Below, piece after piece: positions 23,238 to 30,253 of a DNA stretch of 40,296 nt (position 1 is the first letter of the stretch; each line of letters opens with the position of its first letter). The stretch comes from Clostridia bacterium (lineage in GTDB: Bacteria > Bacillota > Clostridia > Oscillospirales > Acutalibacteraceae): NCBI GenBank assembly GCA_900772705.1, contig CAAGRQ010000103.1, positions 1 to 40,296 on the forward strand, given 5' to 3'. A program made the position numbers and the translations under genes. Under the pieces are notes generated by a model. The model was not told the origin of the DNA. It did not search any database and worked only from the letters and a program-made list of their open reading frames with translations.

Positions 23238-23342
23238 ATCGTCACACTCCTTTTATAAGTGCTATTTATCTACTATTATTATACAATATTTTCTATTAAA
23301 AATATTTTCTATTAAAAATCAACCATATAATGTGACATAGCC

Positions 23343-23350
23343 AAACAGAA
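23343..23350. repeat. Right target-site duplication AAACAGAA
   Basis: Eight bases directly outside the right inverted repeat. They are identical to 21779-21786. Confidence 0.85.
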
Positions 23351-23371
23351 AAATGCCAAATTATTTTATGT

Positions 23372-24256
23372 TTATGCTGTATATATCGGAGAGGTGACGG
23401 CTAAGATTTTATTCACTCCGTCAACCGTGCCCCAAAGTTCCGCACGGTACCAATGATTTTTCTTCAGGTTCAGATAAATATGTCTTTCCTTTGCGTCGGC
23501 GATTAAAGCCTCCTCGCCGCCGTTTGTGATAACCTTAATAATCTTATATTCTACTTCCTCTTTGCCTGCATTCTTTTCTCGTGAATGAAGGTCGGTAAAG
23601 AAGCTGAAAACGGCATTGCCCTTTTTCATGGTTTCGCCGATAGAGTATGTATTGCCCTTTTGGTGCACTCTGAAGAAAAATTTTGCTCCGGTCGAAGCAA
23701 CGGTTTTTCCCATACGAACACCACGAAGCACGCTCTGCTCGCTTAACTCGCCGTCTATATCCACATAGGTACAGCCGTAGTGAGCGTCTGTGTCGGGCTC
23801 GTCATCGGTATCACGGGCATAGGTGCACGCAATGTGATACCCTTTATCCAGTAGCGAATTCCACAACGCAAACGCTTTATCGTTATAAGTATTATAAAAC
23901 GAAAAAGCACCTTGCCAAATCCGGAGAAAATCAACATTTCTCCAGTTTCTTACAGCCTGCTCCCCGTCACCGTCGCAGAGAAAAATGCCTGCAACTCCGC
24001 CGTACGCCTTAATCGCCGAAACCGTTTCATCGGCATTTGCCGTACCGTCAAGCGTTGCGTGAGCACCGAGTGCCGTAACTCCGCAACCGCCAAAACGAAA
24101 AATCTCGGTGCGTACAGTCGGCAGAATGTCACTGTTTCCCTCTGCTCCGACGAGCGCAACCGCAGCCAAATGGTCATCTGCGGCGGCTTTCAGTACGTCG
24201 GTGACATCATTATTTTCTCGCACAAGACAGCAAAGTTCGCATGGTAAATAACTCAT
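23372..24256 (-). CDS. Divergent PHP-domain (CehA/McbA-like) protein
   Basis: This 294-residue cytoplasmic protein appears to belong to the PHP metal-dependent hydrolase superfamily. The C-terminal half resembles CehA/McbA enzymes: TDAHYGCTYVDI, the helix LSEQSVLRGVRMGKTVASTGAKFFFRV and a beta-rich tail. The usual N-terminal HxH metal motif is not visible; the protein opens SYLPCELCCLVRENNDVTDVL. It may be inactive or use different ligands. The start has only a weak ribosome site (GGATTTGAG). It is a single-gene unit. The downstream IS insertion may have separated it from its original terminator, a hairpin at 21741-21761. Confidence 0.55.
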   Translation of the reverse strand: MSYLPCELCCLVRENNDVTDVLKAAADDHLAAVALVGAEGNSDILPTVRTEIFRFGGCGVTALGAHATLDGTANADETVSAIKAYGGVAGIFLCDGDGEQAVRNWRNVDFLRIWQGAFSFYNTYNDKAFALWNSLLDKGYHIACTYARDTDDEPDTDAHYGCTYVDIDGELSEQSVLRGVRMGKTVASTGAKFFFRVHQKGNTYSIGETMKKGNAVFSFFTDLHSREKNAGKEEVEYKIIKVITNGGEEALIADAKERHIYLNLKKNHWYRAELWGTVDGVNKILAVTSPIYTA

Positions 24257-24303
24257 AATCTCAAATCCATTCGTTATTATAATGTATATAATAAAATTAT
24301 AGC

Positions 24304-24331
24304 ATTATAATATCCGCCGTTCTATTTCCAA
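24304..24331 (-). promoter_or_regulatory. Probable promoter of the PHP-like gene
   Basis: On the minus strand, TTGGAA and TATAAT are separated by 16 bp. Two more TATAAT-like boxes lie closer to the gene, so the exact start is uncertain. Confidence 0.5.
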
Positions 24332-24411
24332 ACTAAACAAAAAAATTATCCGTTTATTGGCTAAAATCAATAAACACCCGATAGCAGGAACGCTCTTTAA
24401 GAAACAGTGCA

Positions 24412-24435
24412 AAAAAGAGGCGAACACAGTTCGCC
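24412..24435 (-). terminator. Terminator of the DUF1846 gene
   Basis: A seven-bp stem GGCGAAC/GTTCGCC (24419-24425 and 24429-24435) is followed on the minus strand by TCTTTTTTGC. Confidence 0.65.
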
Positions 24436-24473
24436 CCTACGATAAATTTTATCAATTCAAATATAAATCTTTA

Positions 24474-25928
24474 TTACCTGTCATTACAGGTCAGACGAAT
24501 GCCCAACTCCTTAATAACCTTTTCGTCCACCTCGGAGAGCATTACGGAGCAATGCATTTCGCTGTGCTTAAGATTATCGAGTTGTTTAAGGGCAAGCCCT
24601 GCGTTTTTGTCCGTAACGGCAGAAATTGAAAGCGCAATCAAAATTTCATTAATATGAAGCTGAGGATTGTTTGCACCGAGATGCTGGGTTTTCAAATCCT
24701 CAATAGGTTTAATAACCTCGGGGTCAATAAGCGTAATGTCTTCGATTCCTGCCAACGCCTTAAGTGCATTAAGCATAGACGCACTCGCACAGCCCATAAG
24801 AACGGAAGTCTTACCGGTAATGAGTCTGCCGTCCGCAAGTTCAATCGCTGCGGCAGGAGCATCGGTCTCATGCGCCAAATTCTCGGCGGCGGCAACGCAT
24901 TTTCTGTCTGCCGATGTTATACCTGCGTTGTTGAGCAAAAGTTCGAGCTTGTAAATTTCGTTATCATTCTTTGCTCCATGCTTCTTGTTACGCTTTGCGG
25001 TAAAGTAACGGCGAATAATCTCGTCCTTTGATGCATTTGAGACAGCCTCGTCGTCAAATATACAATTTCCTGCCATATTTACGCCCATATCGGTAGGCGA
25101 TTTATAAGGGCACTTGCCGTAAATTTTATCAAAAGTCGCTTTAAGAACAGGGAAGATTTCCACATCACGATTGTAATTAACCGTGGTTTCACCATAAGCC
25201 TCAAGATGCCACGGGTCTATCATATTAACATCGTTAAGGTCGGCAGTTGCCGCCTCGTATGCAATATTAACGGGATGATTAAGCGGAATGTTCCAAATCG
25301 GGAATGTCTCAAACTTAGCGTAACCCGCCTTAATTCCTCTCTTGTTCTCGTGATAAAGTTGGGAAAGGCAGGTAGCCATCTTTCCGCTGCCCGGACCCGG
25401 AGCGGTAATTATAACAAGTTCTCTCTCTGTCTCGATGTAATCATTCTTGCCGTAGCCTTCGTCGGACACAATCTTAGAAATGTTATTCGGGTAGCCGTCG
25501 ATTAAATAATGATGATAAGCCTTAATATTTGCATTTTTTAATTTTTCCTCAAAAGCCTTTACCTTAGGCGTAGAGGTATATTTTGTAAGGCAAACACTGC
25601 CGACAAAGAGTCCCCTTTCCTCAAACGCCTTAATAAGTCTGAACACATCAACATCATATGTAATTCCGAGGTCGCCTCTGATTTTGTTTTTTTCTATATC
25701 CTCTGCGCTTATTACGACAACAATTTCAGCCTTGTCCTTTAGTTGAAGAAGCATTTGAAGTTTGCTGTCGGGTAAAAATCCGGGCAAAACTCTGCTTGCG
25801 TGATAATCGTCAAACAACTTTCCGCCGAATTCCAAATACAATTTTCCGCCGAATTCTGCTATACGCTCCTTAATTCTTTCGGACTGCATAGACAAATACT
25901 TGTCGTTGTCAAAGCCGATTTTATACAT
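24474..25928 (-). CDS. DUF1846 family protein
   Basis: This 484-residue cytoplasmic protein matches DUF1846 (PF08903), a conserved Firmicutes/Actinobacteria family of unsettled function. Visible features are the start MYKIGFDNDKYLSMQSERI, the P-loop-like APGPGSGKMATCLSQLYHE (about residues 185-205), NHPVNIAYEAATADLNDVNMIDP and PTDMGVNMAGNCIFDD. The nucleotide-binding loop suggests an ATP- or NTP-using enzyme. A longer frame to 26072 runs back through the leader hairpin and is rejected. The ATG at 25928 has GAGAGGG just upstream. Expression passes through a leader terminator whose start region nearly matches that of pyrG, hinting at a link to nucleotide supply. Confidence 0.85.
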   Translation of the reverse strand: MYKIGFDNDKYLSMQSERIKERIAEFGGKLYLEFGGKLFDDYHASRVLPGFLPDSKLQMLLQLKDKAEIVVVISAEDIEKNKIRGDLGITYDVDVFRLIKAFEERGLFVGSVCLTKYTSTPKVKAFEEKLKNANIKAYHHYLIDGYPNNISKIVSDEGYGKNDYIETERELVIITAPGPGSGKMATCLSQLYHENKRGIKAGYAKFETFPIWNIPLNHPVNIAYEAATADLNDVNMIDPWHLEAYGETTVNYNRDVEIFPVLKATFDKIYGKCPYKSPTDMGVNMAGNCIFDDEAVSNASKDEIIRRYFTAKRNKKHGAKNDNEIYKLELLLNNAGITSADRKCVAAAENLAHETDAPAAAIELADGRLITGKTSVLMGCASASMLNALKALAGIEDITLIDPEVIKPIEDLKTQHLGANNPQLHINEILIALSISAVTDKNAGLALKQLDNLKHSEMHCSVMLSEVDEKVIKELGIRLTCNDR

Positions 25929-25944
25929 TCTTATCCCTCTCTCC

Positions 25945-26038
25945 GTAATAAAAAGAAAAGACGGATGCACAAAGGGGCATACTACATAAGAAAACAAATA
26001 ACTTCTTATGCAGGATGCGCAAAACATCCGTCTGTACT
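25945..26038 (-). promoter_or_regulatory. Leader attenuator of the DUF1846 gene
   Basis: The leader of about 110 nt is nearly filled by a hairpin whose outer stem is AGACGGATG/CATCCGTCT (26025-26033 and 25959-25967), with an inner stem CATAAGAA/TTCTTATG. It is followed by TTTTCTTTTTATT, a terminator before the gene. The 5' GGATG (26025-26029) can instead pair with CATCC at 26013-26017, a mutually exclusive fold. The first transcribed bases, AAGTACAGACGG, are identical to those of pyrG. Confidence 0.7.
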
Positions 26039-26043
26039 TATCT

Positions 26044-26072
26044 ATTATAAAGTATAGAGAGGAACTTTTCAA
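26044..26072 (-). promoter_or_regulatory. Sigma-A promoter of the DUF1846 gene
   Basis: On the minus strand, TTGAAA and TATAAT are separated by 17 bp. The -10 box and the following 16 bases match the pyrG promoter except for one base. Confidence 0.8.
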
Positions 26073-26120
26073 TAGATAAATATAAGATAAGTATAAAAAA
26101 TTTATTATCGGGTTTTCGGT

Positions 26121-26720
26121 TTACTTTTTGTTCTTTCCTTTTAGGAACGGTCTGAGCGGCTTATAAATCAATGCCGATACAGCAACGCTGATTAAGCCCT
26201 TGATAAATGTAAATGGTACATTATAAATCAAAATTGCCATCTCGATACTGTTTACCTTAAAGAGTGCCTGATAAACACCCAGCACCGCTTCTTTCGGCAT
26301 AAAGTTATAATAAAACGGATAAACAACAAAGAGATTTGACGGATAGCTGACAACAGCCATAATTAACGCGCCTATGATACCGCCTAAAATAGCGCTTTTT
26401 TTCGTCTTTTTCTTCTTATAAATCAATCCTGCCGTAAGGGTGAAAACAGAGCCGAGAATGAAGTTCGACAGCTCGCCGACATATCCGCTCTTGCTGACTG
26501 CAAGGTGGATTAAATTCTTAACAAGCTCGATAAGCACACCCGCTATCGGACCGTAGGCAAACGCACCGAGGAGTGCAGGCAAATCCGAAAAGTCAAGCGC
26601 AATAAAACTTACCGGTGACGGAATTTCCAAATACTGCAAGGCTGTTGCCGCAGCGGCAAGCATTCCGCATCCGACAATCAAATGCGTTTTGTAAGAAGTT
26701 GGTTTCTTTTTTTCTGACAT
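26121..26720 (-). CDS. ribU: Riboflavin ECF transporter S component (RibU family)
   Basis: This is the substrate-binding membrane subunit of an energy-coupling-factor importer for riboflavin. The 199-residue protein has about six spans and the RibU-like segments VSFIALDFSDLPALLGAFAYGP and ELVKNLIHLAVSKSGYVGELSNFILG. The shared energising module (EcfA, EcfA', EcfT) is not in the window, as expected for group II ECF transporters. The start at 26720 is supported by AAAGGGA. An upstream extension would run through the riboswitch terminator. An FMN riboswitch directly upstream supports the riboflavin assignment. Confidence 0.92.
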   Translation of the reverse strand: MSEKKKPTSYKTHLIVGCGMLAAAATALQYLEIPSPVSFIALDFSDLPALLGAFAYGPIAGVLIELVKNLIHLAVSKSGYVGELSNFILGSVFTLTAGLIYKKKKTKKSAILGGIIGALIMAVVSYPSNLFVVYPFYYNFMPKEAVLGVYQALFKVNSIEMAILIYNVPFTFIKGLISVAVSALIYKPLRPFLKGKNKK

Positions 26721-26747
26721 AATAATTCCCTTTCTGCCGTGGGGACG

Positions 26748-26781
26748 ACAAAGAGAAAACCCTAACGCAAAGGCATTAGGG
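26748..26781 (-). terminator. Expression-platform terminator of the FMN riboswitch
   Basis: A nine-bp stem with one wobble pair (CCCTAATGC/GCGTTAGGG, 26760-26781) is followed on the minus strand by TTTTCTCTTT, 27 bp before the ribU start. Confidence 0.85.
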
Positions 26782-26823
26782 CGAACAGTCATAGTTTGCG
26801 ATAAATCGCAAATTACAAATATG

Positions 26824-26934
26824 ATTTCTCTTATCCGGACTTTAACCGTCGGTCTCGGAATTTCACCGAGTCAGCCGCCTTTCGGCAGGTCGTGGACTGT
26901 ACCACCGGTGAGGAATTTCACCTCGCCCCGAAAT
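26824..26934 (-). promoter_or_regulatory. FMN riboswitch (RFN element)
   Basis: The minus strand shows the RFN consensus blocks GGGGCGAGGTGAAATTCC, CCGGTGGTACAGTCCACGAC, CTGACTCGGTGAAATTCCG and AGTCCGGATAAGAGAAAT. The closing stem pairs ATTTC with GAAAT. With the terminator at 26748-26781 it should stop ribU transcription when FMN is plentiful. Confidence 0.95.
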
Positions 26935-26947
26935 ATTTTGTAAAATC

Positions 26948-26976
26948 AATATACACCAAATTACATTTGTTGTCAA
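26948..26976 (-). promoter_or_regulatory. Sigma-A promoter of the FMN riboswitch/ribU unit
   Basis: On the minus strand, TTGACA and TATATT are separated by 17 bp. Confidence 0.8.
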
Positions 26977-27001
26977 GTAAAACAGTAATCAAAATTCTAA
27001 C

Positions 27002-27197
27002 GCCTCCCTTAATAAGGGAGGGGAACCACGCTTGCGTGGTGGAGGGATAGTCATTATCTGTCAGAATGCTTTTCGGCAACCGTTTGTAAGAACATTTTTT
27101 AAGAAGCAACGCAAACCCCTCCGTCACGACTTTGTCGTGCCACCTCCCCTGACAGGTGAGGCTATGAGATTTTAACGCCTCCTTTAATAAGGGGAGC
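27002..27197. repeat. Modular palindromic repeat, copy D
   Basis: Left hairpin CCTCCCTT/AAGGGAGG (27003-27021), second hairpin ACCACGC/GCGTGGT (27025-27040), then GGAGGGAT. The right end has CCCCTCCGTCA, hairpin CACGAC/GTCGTG (27125-27139), and a degenerate CCTCCCCTG/CAGGTGAGG hairpin (27143-27161). An additional GCCTCCTTT-AATA-AGGGGAGC unit (27177-27197) follows. It lies between the rsmE stop and the ribU promoter. A 93-codon minus-strand frame across it (26918-27199) is an artefact. Confidence 0.8.
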
Positions 27198-27249
27198 AAT
27201 TAGATTTTGAAAAGTGTTATCATAATTGCGAACAGACAGCACCTATATG

Positions 27250-27972
27250 TCACTCCAAATTATCCGTCAAAAGCATAATTGCCGTTAGTGCGGCGACAGG
27301 TGCGGTTTGGGTGCGCAAAATTCGTTTTCCGAGAGTTGCACGAACGCCGCCCGATTTTTCAATCAATTCAACCTCATCCGCTTCAAATCCGCCCTCGGGT
27401 CCGATATATACCGACACGCTTTTTGCCTGCGAATTAATTATATCACGAAGCGGTGCGCCGCCGCCCTCGTAAAACACAATTTTAATCTCGCTGTCATCCT
27501 CTGCAACTGCCTGCGAAAGCGTTTTCATCTCTGCGATTTCAGGCACAATGCCTCTGCCGCTTTGTTGTGCCGCCTCAAGTGCAATCTTATTATATCGCAC
27601 ATTTTTCTTTGCTCCCGATTTTTCGTCGGGTCGAGAGACGCATCTTTTCGTCAAAGTCGGAACAATTCTCGTTACTCCGAGTTCAACGCATTTTTGGATA
27701 ATATCTTCGAGTTTACTGCCTTTTGGCACGCCCTGATAAATCGTAACACGACAGTCGGGTTCCTGCTCGCTTGCCTGCTTATAGCAGATTTTCAGCCGAA
27801 CGGCGTCCTTTGTAATCTCCTCGATAATACTGCCGTAATCATTGCCCTCTCCGTCGCAGAGCATAAGCATATCGCCGACTCTCATTCTGAGCGATTTTGC
27901 AATATGGCGTGACTGCTCTGAGTCAAGAATAACCTCCTCGCCCGATATTTCATCTAAAAACAATCTTTGCAT
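27250..27972 (-). CDS. rsmE: 16S rRNA m3U1498 methyltransferase
   Basis: This SPOUT-family enzyme methylates N3 of U1498 in 16S rRNA using AdoMet. The 240-residue protein has an N-terminal PUA-like domain (SRHIAKSLRMRVGDMLMLCDGEG) and a C-terminal knotted SPOUT domain with the AdoMet motifs IGPEGGF and LGKRILRTQTA. The length is typical. It sits nine bp after the glycosylase gene on the same strand and is probably co-transcribed with it. No clear terminator was found before repeat D. Confidence 0.93.
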   Translation of the reverse strand: MQRLFLDEISGEEVILDSEQSRHIAKSLRMRVGDMLMLCDGEGNDYGSIIEEITKDAVRLKICYKQASEQEPDCRVTIYQGVPKGSKLEDIIQKCVELGVTRIVPTLTKRCVSRPDEKSGAKKNVRYNKIALEAAQQSGRGIVPEIAEMKTLSQAVAEDDSEIKIVFYEGGGAPLRDIINSQAKSVSVYIGPEGGFEADEVELIEKSGGVRATLGKRILRTQTAPVAALTAIMLLTDNLE

Positions 27973-27981
27973 TTTTAATCC

Positions 27982-28800
27982 TCACAAATTATTTCTTGCC
28001 CAATGGAAAAGATACTGCTGAGCGATTCCCTCTATTCCCTTAAAGCAATCGGGAAAGCCGTTTGGATAATATTCCATAACCCTTTTCATCCAGACATCAA
28101 TAGGACAGCACTCATAAAACTGCATACCGAAAAGCAAAACGCAGTTTGCCACCTTTTCGCCGACTCCGTAAATTTTCAGCAGTTCTTTTTTCGCCTCATT
28201 CATCGGCAGAGATTTAATATAGTCCAAATCGATTTCGCCGCTTTGCACATCTCTTGCAAGGCGGTGTAAATATTTTGCACGATAGCCGAGCCCGAGTGCC
28301 TCAAAATCTTCTGTGCCGAGTTTTGACAAAGTTTCGGCAGACGGAAACGAATACCGACCGTCGCACAGTTTCTCGCCGTATGTTTTGCAAAGTCGGGAAA
28401 TAATCAGCTTTATTCTCTTTATGTTATTCTGCTGACTGATGACGAAAGACACAAGTGCCTCCCAACTGTCTTGATTAAGTATTCTTATGCCGTAATACTC
28501 ATCAACGGCAGAGGAAAGCAAACTGTCATTTTTCAATCGGTCGCATATTTCATCGTAATCCTTATCAAGGTCGAAATAGCCTCGCCACACATCATTAAAA
28601 ACTTTTTCGCTTGTATTATAAAAAACAAGGTCGTCACCCGATTTTTCTATATGCAGAAAGTGATTCATTGCAACGCCCTTGTACGAGCCGTCGTCCTGTC
28701 TCTCCCACCTAAATGCCTGGCCGCAGTCCAGAGTCAAGTCAAGGTCGAGGCATTTAACGCCCCTTACAATTATATTATTGTCCGCTGTCTCAAAATTCAT
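27982..28800 (-). CDS. OGG1-type 8-oxoguanine DNA glycosylase/lyase
   Basis: This base-excision repair enzyme removes 8-oxoguanine from DNA. The 272-residue protein has an OGG N-terminal domain (LDCGQAFRW, the conserved LxxGQxFRW box) and a HhH-GPD domain. The catalytic Lys216 lies in YGVGEKVANCVLLFGM and Asp235 in CPIDVWMKR, equivalent to human Lys249/Asp268. FVISQQNNIKRI is the family helix contacting DNA. The architecture is that of OGG1 rather than MutM or AGOG. The start at 28800 has CGGAG nine bases upstream. It is followed closely by rsmE. Confidence 0.92.
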   Translation of the reverse strand: MNFETADNNIIVRGVKCLDLDLTLDCGQAFRWERQDDGSYKGVAMNHFLHIEKSGDDLVFYNTSEKVFNDVWRGYFDLDKDYDEICDRLKNDSLLSSAVDEYYGIRILNQDSWEALVSFVISQQNNIKRIKLIISRLCKTYGEKLCDGRYSFPSAETLSKLGTEDFEALGLGYRAKYLHRLARDVQSGEIDLDYIKSLPMNEAKKELLKIYGVGEKVANCVLLFGMQFYECCPIDVWMKRVMEYYPNGFPDCFKGIEGIAQQYLFHWARNNL

Positions 28801-28911
28801 TTTTTAAGGCTCCGAATTTCACTGTTTGTAATAAATCGATTATAGCATTTTTTTGTCAAGACTGAAAGTAAAATATAGCAAATTATACAAAAAATTTTAA
28901 TTTTGTAATTT

Positions 28912-29031
28912 GTTGAAAACTATGTGTAAAATGTTGAAACATCGGCATATTTTAAGTTTTCAACATAGAAAACATAGTAAATATAGCCATTTGGGGCAAA
29001 GTTTTGCACATTTTCCACCGAGTTTTCCACA
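28912..29031. other. AT-rich intergenic stretch with DnaA-box-like sites and an inverted repeat
   Basis: The 406-bp gap between divergent genes (28801-29206) is AT-rich. It holds three sites fitting the relaxed DnaA box TTWTNCACA: TTTTACACA on minus (28923-28931), TTTTGCACA (29002-29010) and TTTTCCACA (29023-29031). TTTTCCACC (29011-29019) is a near match between the last two. The inverted repeat GTTGAAAACT/AGTTTTCAAC flanks about 28912-28965. No coding frame is visible. Confidence 0.4.
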
Positions 29032-29128
29032 TTTGTTGATTCGATACAGATATTACATTTGGTTATAATAAGTCCGTGTCAAGCGTTAATTTTATATAAT
29101 TTTCAACAAAAATTATCATACCGAAAAT

Positions 29129-29158
29129 GAATAAATTTCCTGCTTTTATCTAACACTA
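29129..29158 (+). promoter_or_regulatory. Possible sigma-G (forespore) promoter of the hypothetical-sleB unit
   Basis: GAATA and AACACTA are separated by 18 bp. This fits the sigma-G pattern GHATR-N18-CATWHTA at 10 of 12 positions. A TATAAT at 29163-29168 has no sigma-A -35 partner. The placement about 50 bp before the first gene of a unit with a spore hydrolase makes it plausible. Confidence 0.35.
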
Positions 29159-29206
29159 TTTGTATAATCAAAAAGCAAAATTTTAACATTCGGAAGGAAA
29201 ATAACA

Positions 29207-29479
29207 ATGCTAAAAGGAGTCAACAAACAAATTTTAGAGGTGACAAACACGGAGTCCCCGTATTTTGAAAAAATAATATTTTTCGTTCGCTCGTCATCAC
29301 CCGTCAGTGACAGCGAAAAGTTGAAAAAAGAAGCGGAAAAAATCAGCCGGAATACCGCCTTGAAGCCGCCGAAGAGCAAAATAACAAAAGAAAAAATATT
29401 CTCCTTTATTGCCATGTCGGGCTTGGGTGCGCTGGCAGGTTGCGCCCTTTGCTTTATAATAAACGATTTAATTTTATAA
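29207..29479 (+). CDS. Small membrane-anchored protein upstream of sleB, 90 residues
   Basis: I do not recognise this protein with certainty. The N-terminal half is polar (MLKGVNKQILEVTNTESPYFEKI), the middle is Lys/Pro-rich, and the C terminus has one membrane span (FIAMSGLGALAGCALCFIIND). The N-terminal segment of the form VNKQILEV.NTESPYFEK looks like a conserved clostridial small protein, but no function comes to mind. The ribosome site GGAAGGAAA is good. It is 13 bp upstream of the SleB-type gene and probably in the same transcript, so a sporulation or germination role is possible. Confidence 0.7.
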   Translation: MLKGVNKQILEVTNTESPYFEKIIFFVRSSSPVSDSEKLKKEAEKISRNTALKPPKSKITKEKIFSFIAMSGLGALAGCALCFIINDLIL

Positions 29480-29492
29480 CGAGGTGTAAGTT

Positions 29493-30200
29493 ATGCTTAA
29501 AAGAATAGGCAAAAATTTAACCGCAATTTTGGTTGCACTCAGCGTAATATGCGCTATGTGCTTTGCGGGGTACGAAATTTATGACAACTTTATAAAAGAA
29601 GAAAGCATCTATGCCATCTCTCGACAGGGCTCGACGGGGAACGAGGTAAAGAGCATTCAGAAAAAACTCAAAGAACTGGGATACTACAAGGGTGAAATAG
29701 ACGGAATATACGGTTCAAAAACGAAATCCGCCGTCATCTCTTTTCAAAAAAACTGCGGTTTGACCGCCGACGGTATCTGCGGAAAAACCACTCTGCTTTA
29801 TTTGGGGCTCGGAAACTCGTCATCAAGCGGCGGCACGGGGTCGTTTTCGGAAGCCGATGTTGAACTGCTCGCCAAAGTAATATCGGCAGAGGCAAGAGGC
29901 GAAAGTTACGAGGGACAGGTGGCAGTAGGTGCGGTAATACTCAACAGAGTGGCGCATCCGAGTTTTCCCGATTCGCTCTCGGGAGTGGTGTACCAAAAAG
30001 GAGCATTCTCCTGCGTAAACGATTCAAACTGGTATCAGGCGGTGGCGGAGTCGTCAAAGCGTGCGGCAAGGGACGCACTCAACGGATGGGACCCGTCGGG
30101 CGGCGCAATCTACTATTTTAATCCCGCAAAAACAAACGACTCTTTTATGCACTCCAGAACAGTAATCAAAACCATAGGCTCGCATAAATTCTGTATCTGA
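29493..30200 (+). CDS. sleB: SleB-type spore cortex-lytic / cell wall hydrolase
   Basis: SleB enzymes are lytic transglycosylases that degrade spore cortex peptidoglycan during germination. The 235-residue protein has an N-terminal signal or anchor (LTAILVALSVICAMCFAGY), a peptidoglycan-binding domain 1 (about 45-105, GSTGNEVKSIQKKLKELGYY and DGIYGSKTKSAVISFQK), a Ser/Gly linker, and a Hydrolase_2 domain (about 122-235) with the catalytic Glu133 in ISAEARGE and GAVILNRV, NDSNWYQAV, IYYFNPAKT. The length is typical. It follows the 90-residue gene by 13 bp. CwlJ-like or vegetative wall roles cannot be excluded. Confidence 0.88.
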   Translation: MLKRIGKNLTAILVALSVICAMCFAGYEIYDNFIKEESIYAISRQGSTGNEVKSIQKKLKELGYYKGEIDGIYGSKTKSAVISFQKNCGLTADGICGKTTLLYLGLGNSSSSGGTGSFSEADVELLAKVISAEARGESYEGQVAVGAVILNRVAHPSFPDSLSGVVYQKGAFSCVNDSNWYQAVAESSKRAARDALNGWDPSGGAIYYFNPAKTNDSFMHSRTVIKTIGSHKFCI

Positions 30201-30219
30201 AAAATTTTTCAAAAAGGTA

Positions 30220-30248
30220 TTGATTTATAACAAAACGAGGTTTATAAT
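30220..30248 (+). promoter_or_regulatory. Sigma-A promoter of pyrG
   Basis: TTGATT and TATAAT are separated by 17 bp, starting 20 bp after the sleB stop codon. Confidence 0.8.
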
Positions 30249-30253
30249 AGTTA

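Larger units (their letters stand above)
21787..23342. mobile_element. IS1595-family-like element with cargo gene, 1556 bp
   Basis: Perfect 12-bp terminal inverted repeats, GGCTATGTCACA (21787-21798 and 23331-23342), are flanked by the eight-bp duplication AAACAGAA, the duplication length of the IS1595 family. Inside are a disrupted ISXO2-like transposase (22348-23237), a lipoprotein cargo gene (21895-22323) and a terminator-like hairpin near the left end. The insertion lies between transporter 2 and the PHP-like gene, 87 bp upstream of the transporter -35 box and 22 bp past the PHP stop, and interrupts no gene. With a broken transposase it could move only in trans. Confidence 0.88.

Noticed and set aside
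24357..24629. Plus-strand frame of 90 codons
   Set aside because: It overlaps the DUF1846 terminator and the antisense of the DUF1846 3' end, and has no ribosome site.
26918..27199. Minus-strand frame of 93 codons
   Set aside because: It reads through palindromic repeat D and the ribU promoter region. Similar short frames in copies A, B and C (for example 11811-12011, 14993-15199, 16796-17110) come from the repeat sequence itself.
28801..29206. Chromosomal replication origin
   Set aside because: DnaA-box-like sites are present, but there is no dnaA, dnaN or rpmH nearby, and the gene strand bias does not switch at this point.
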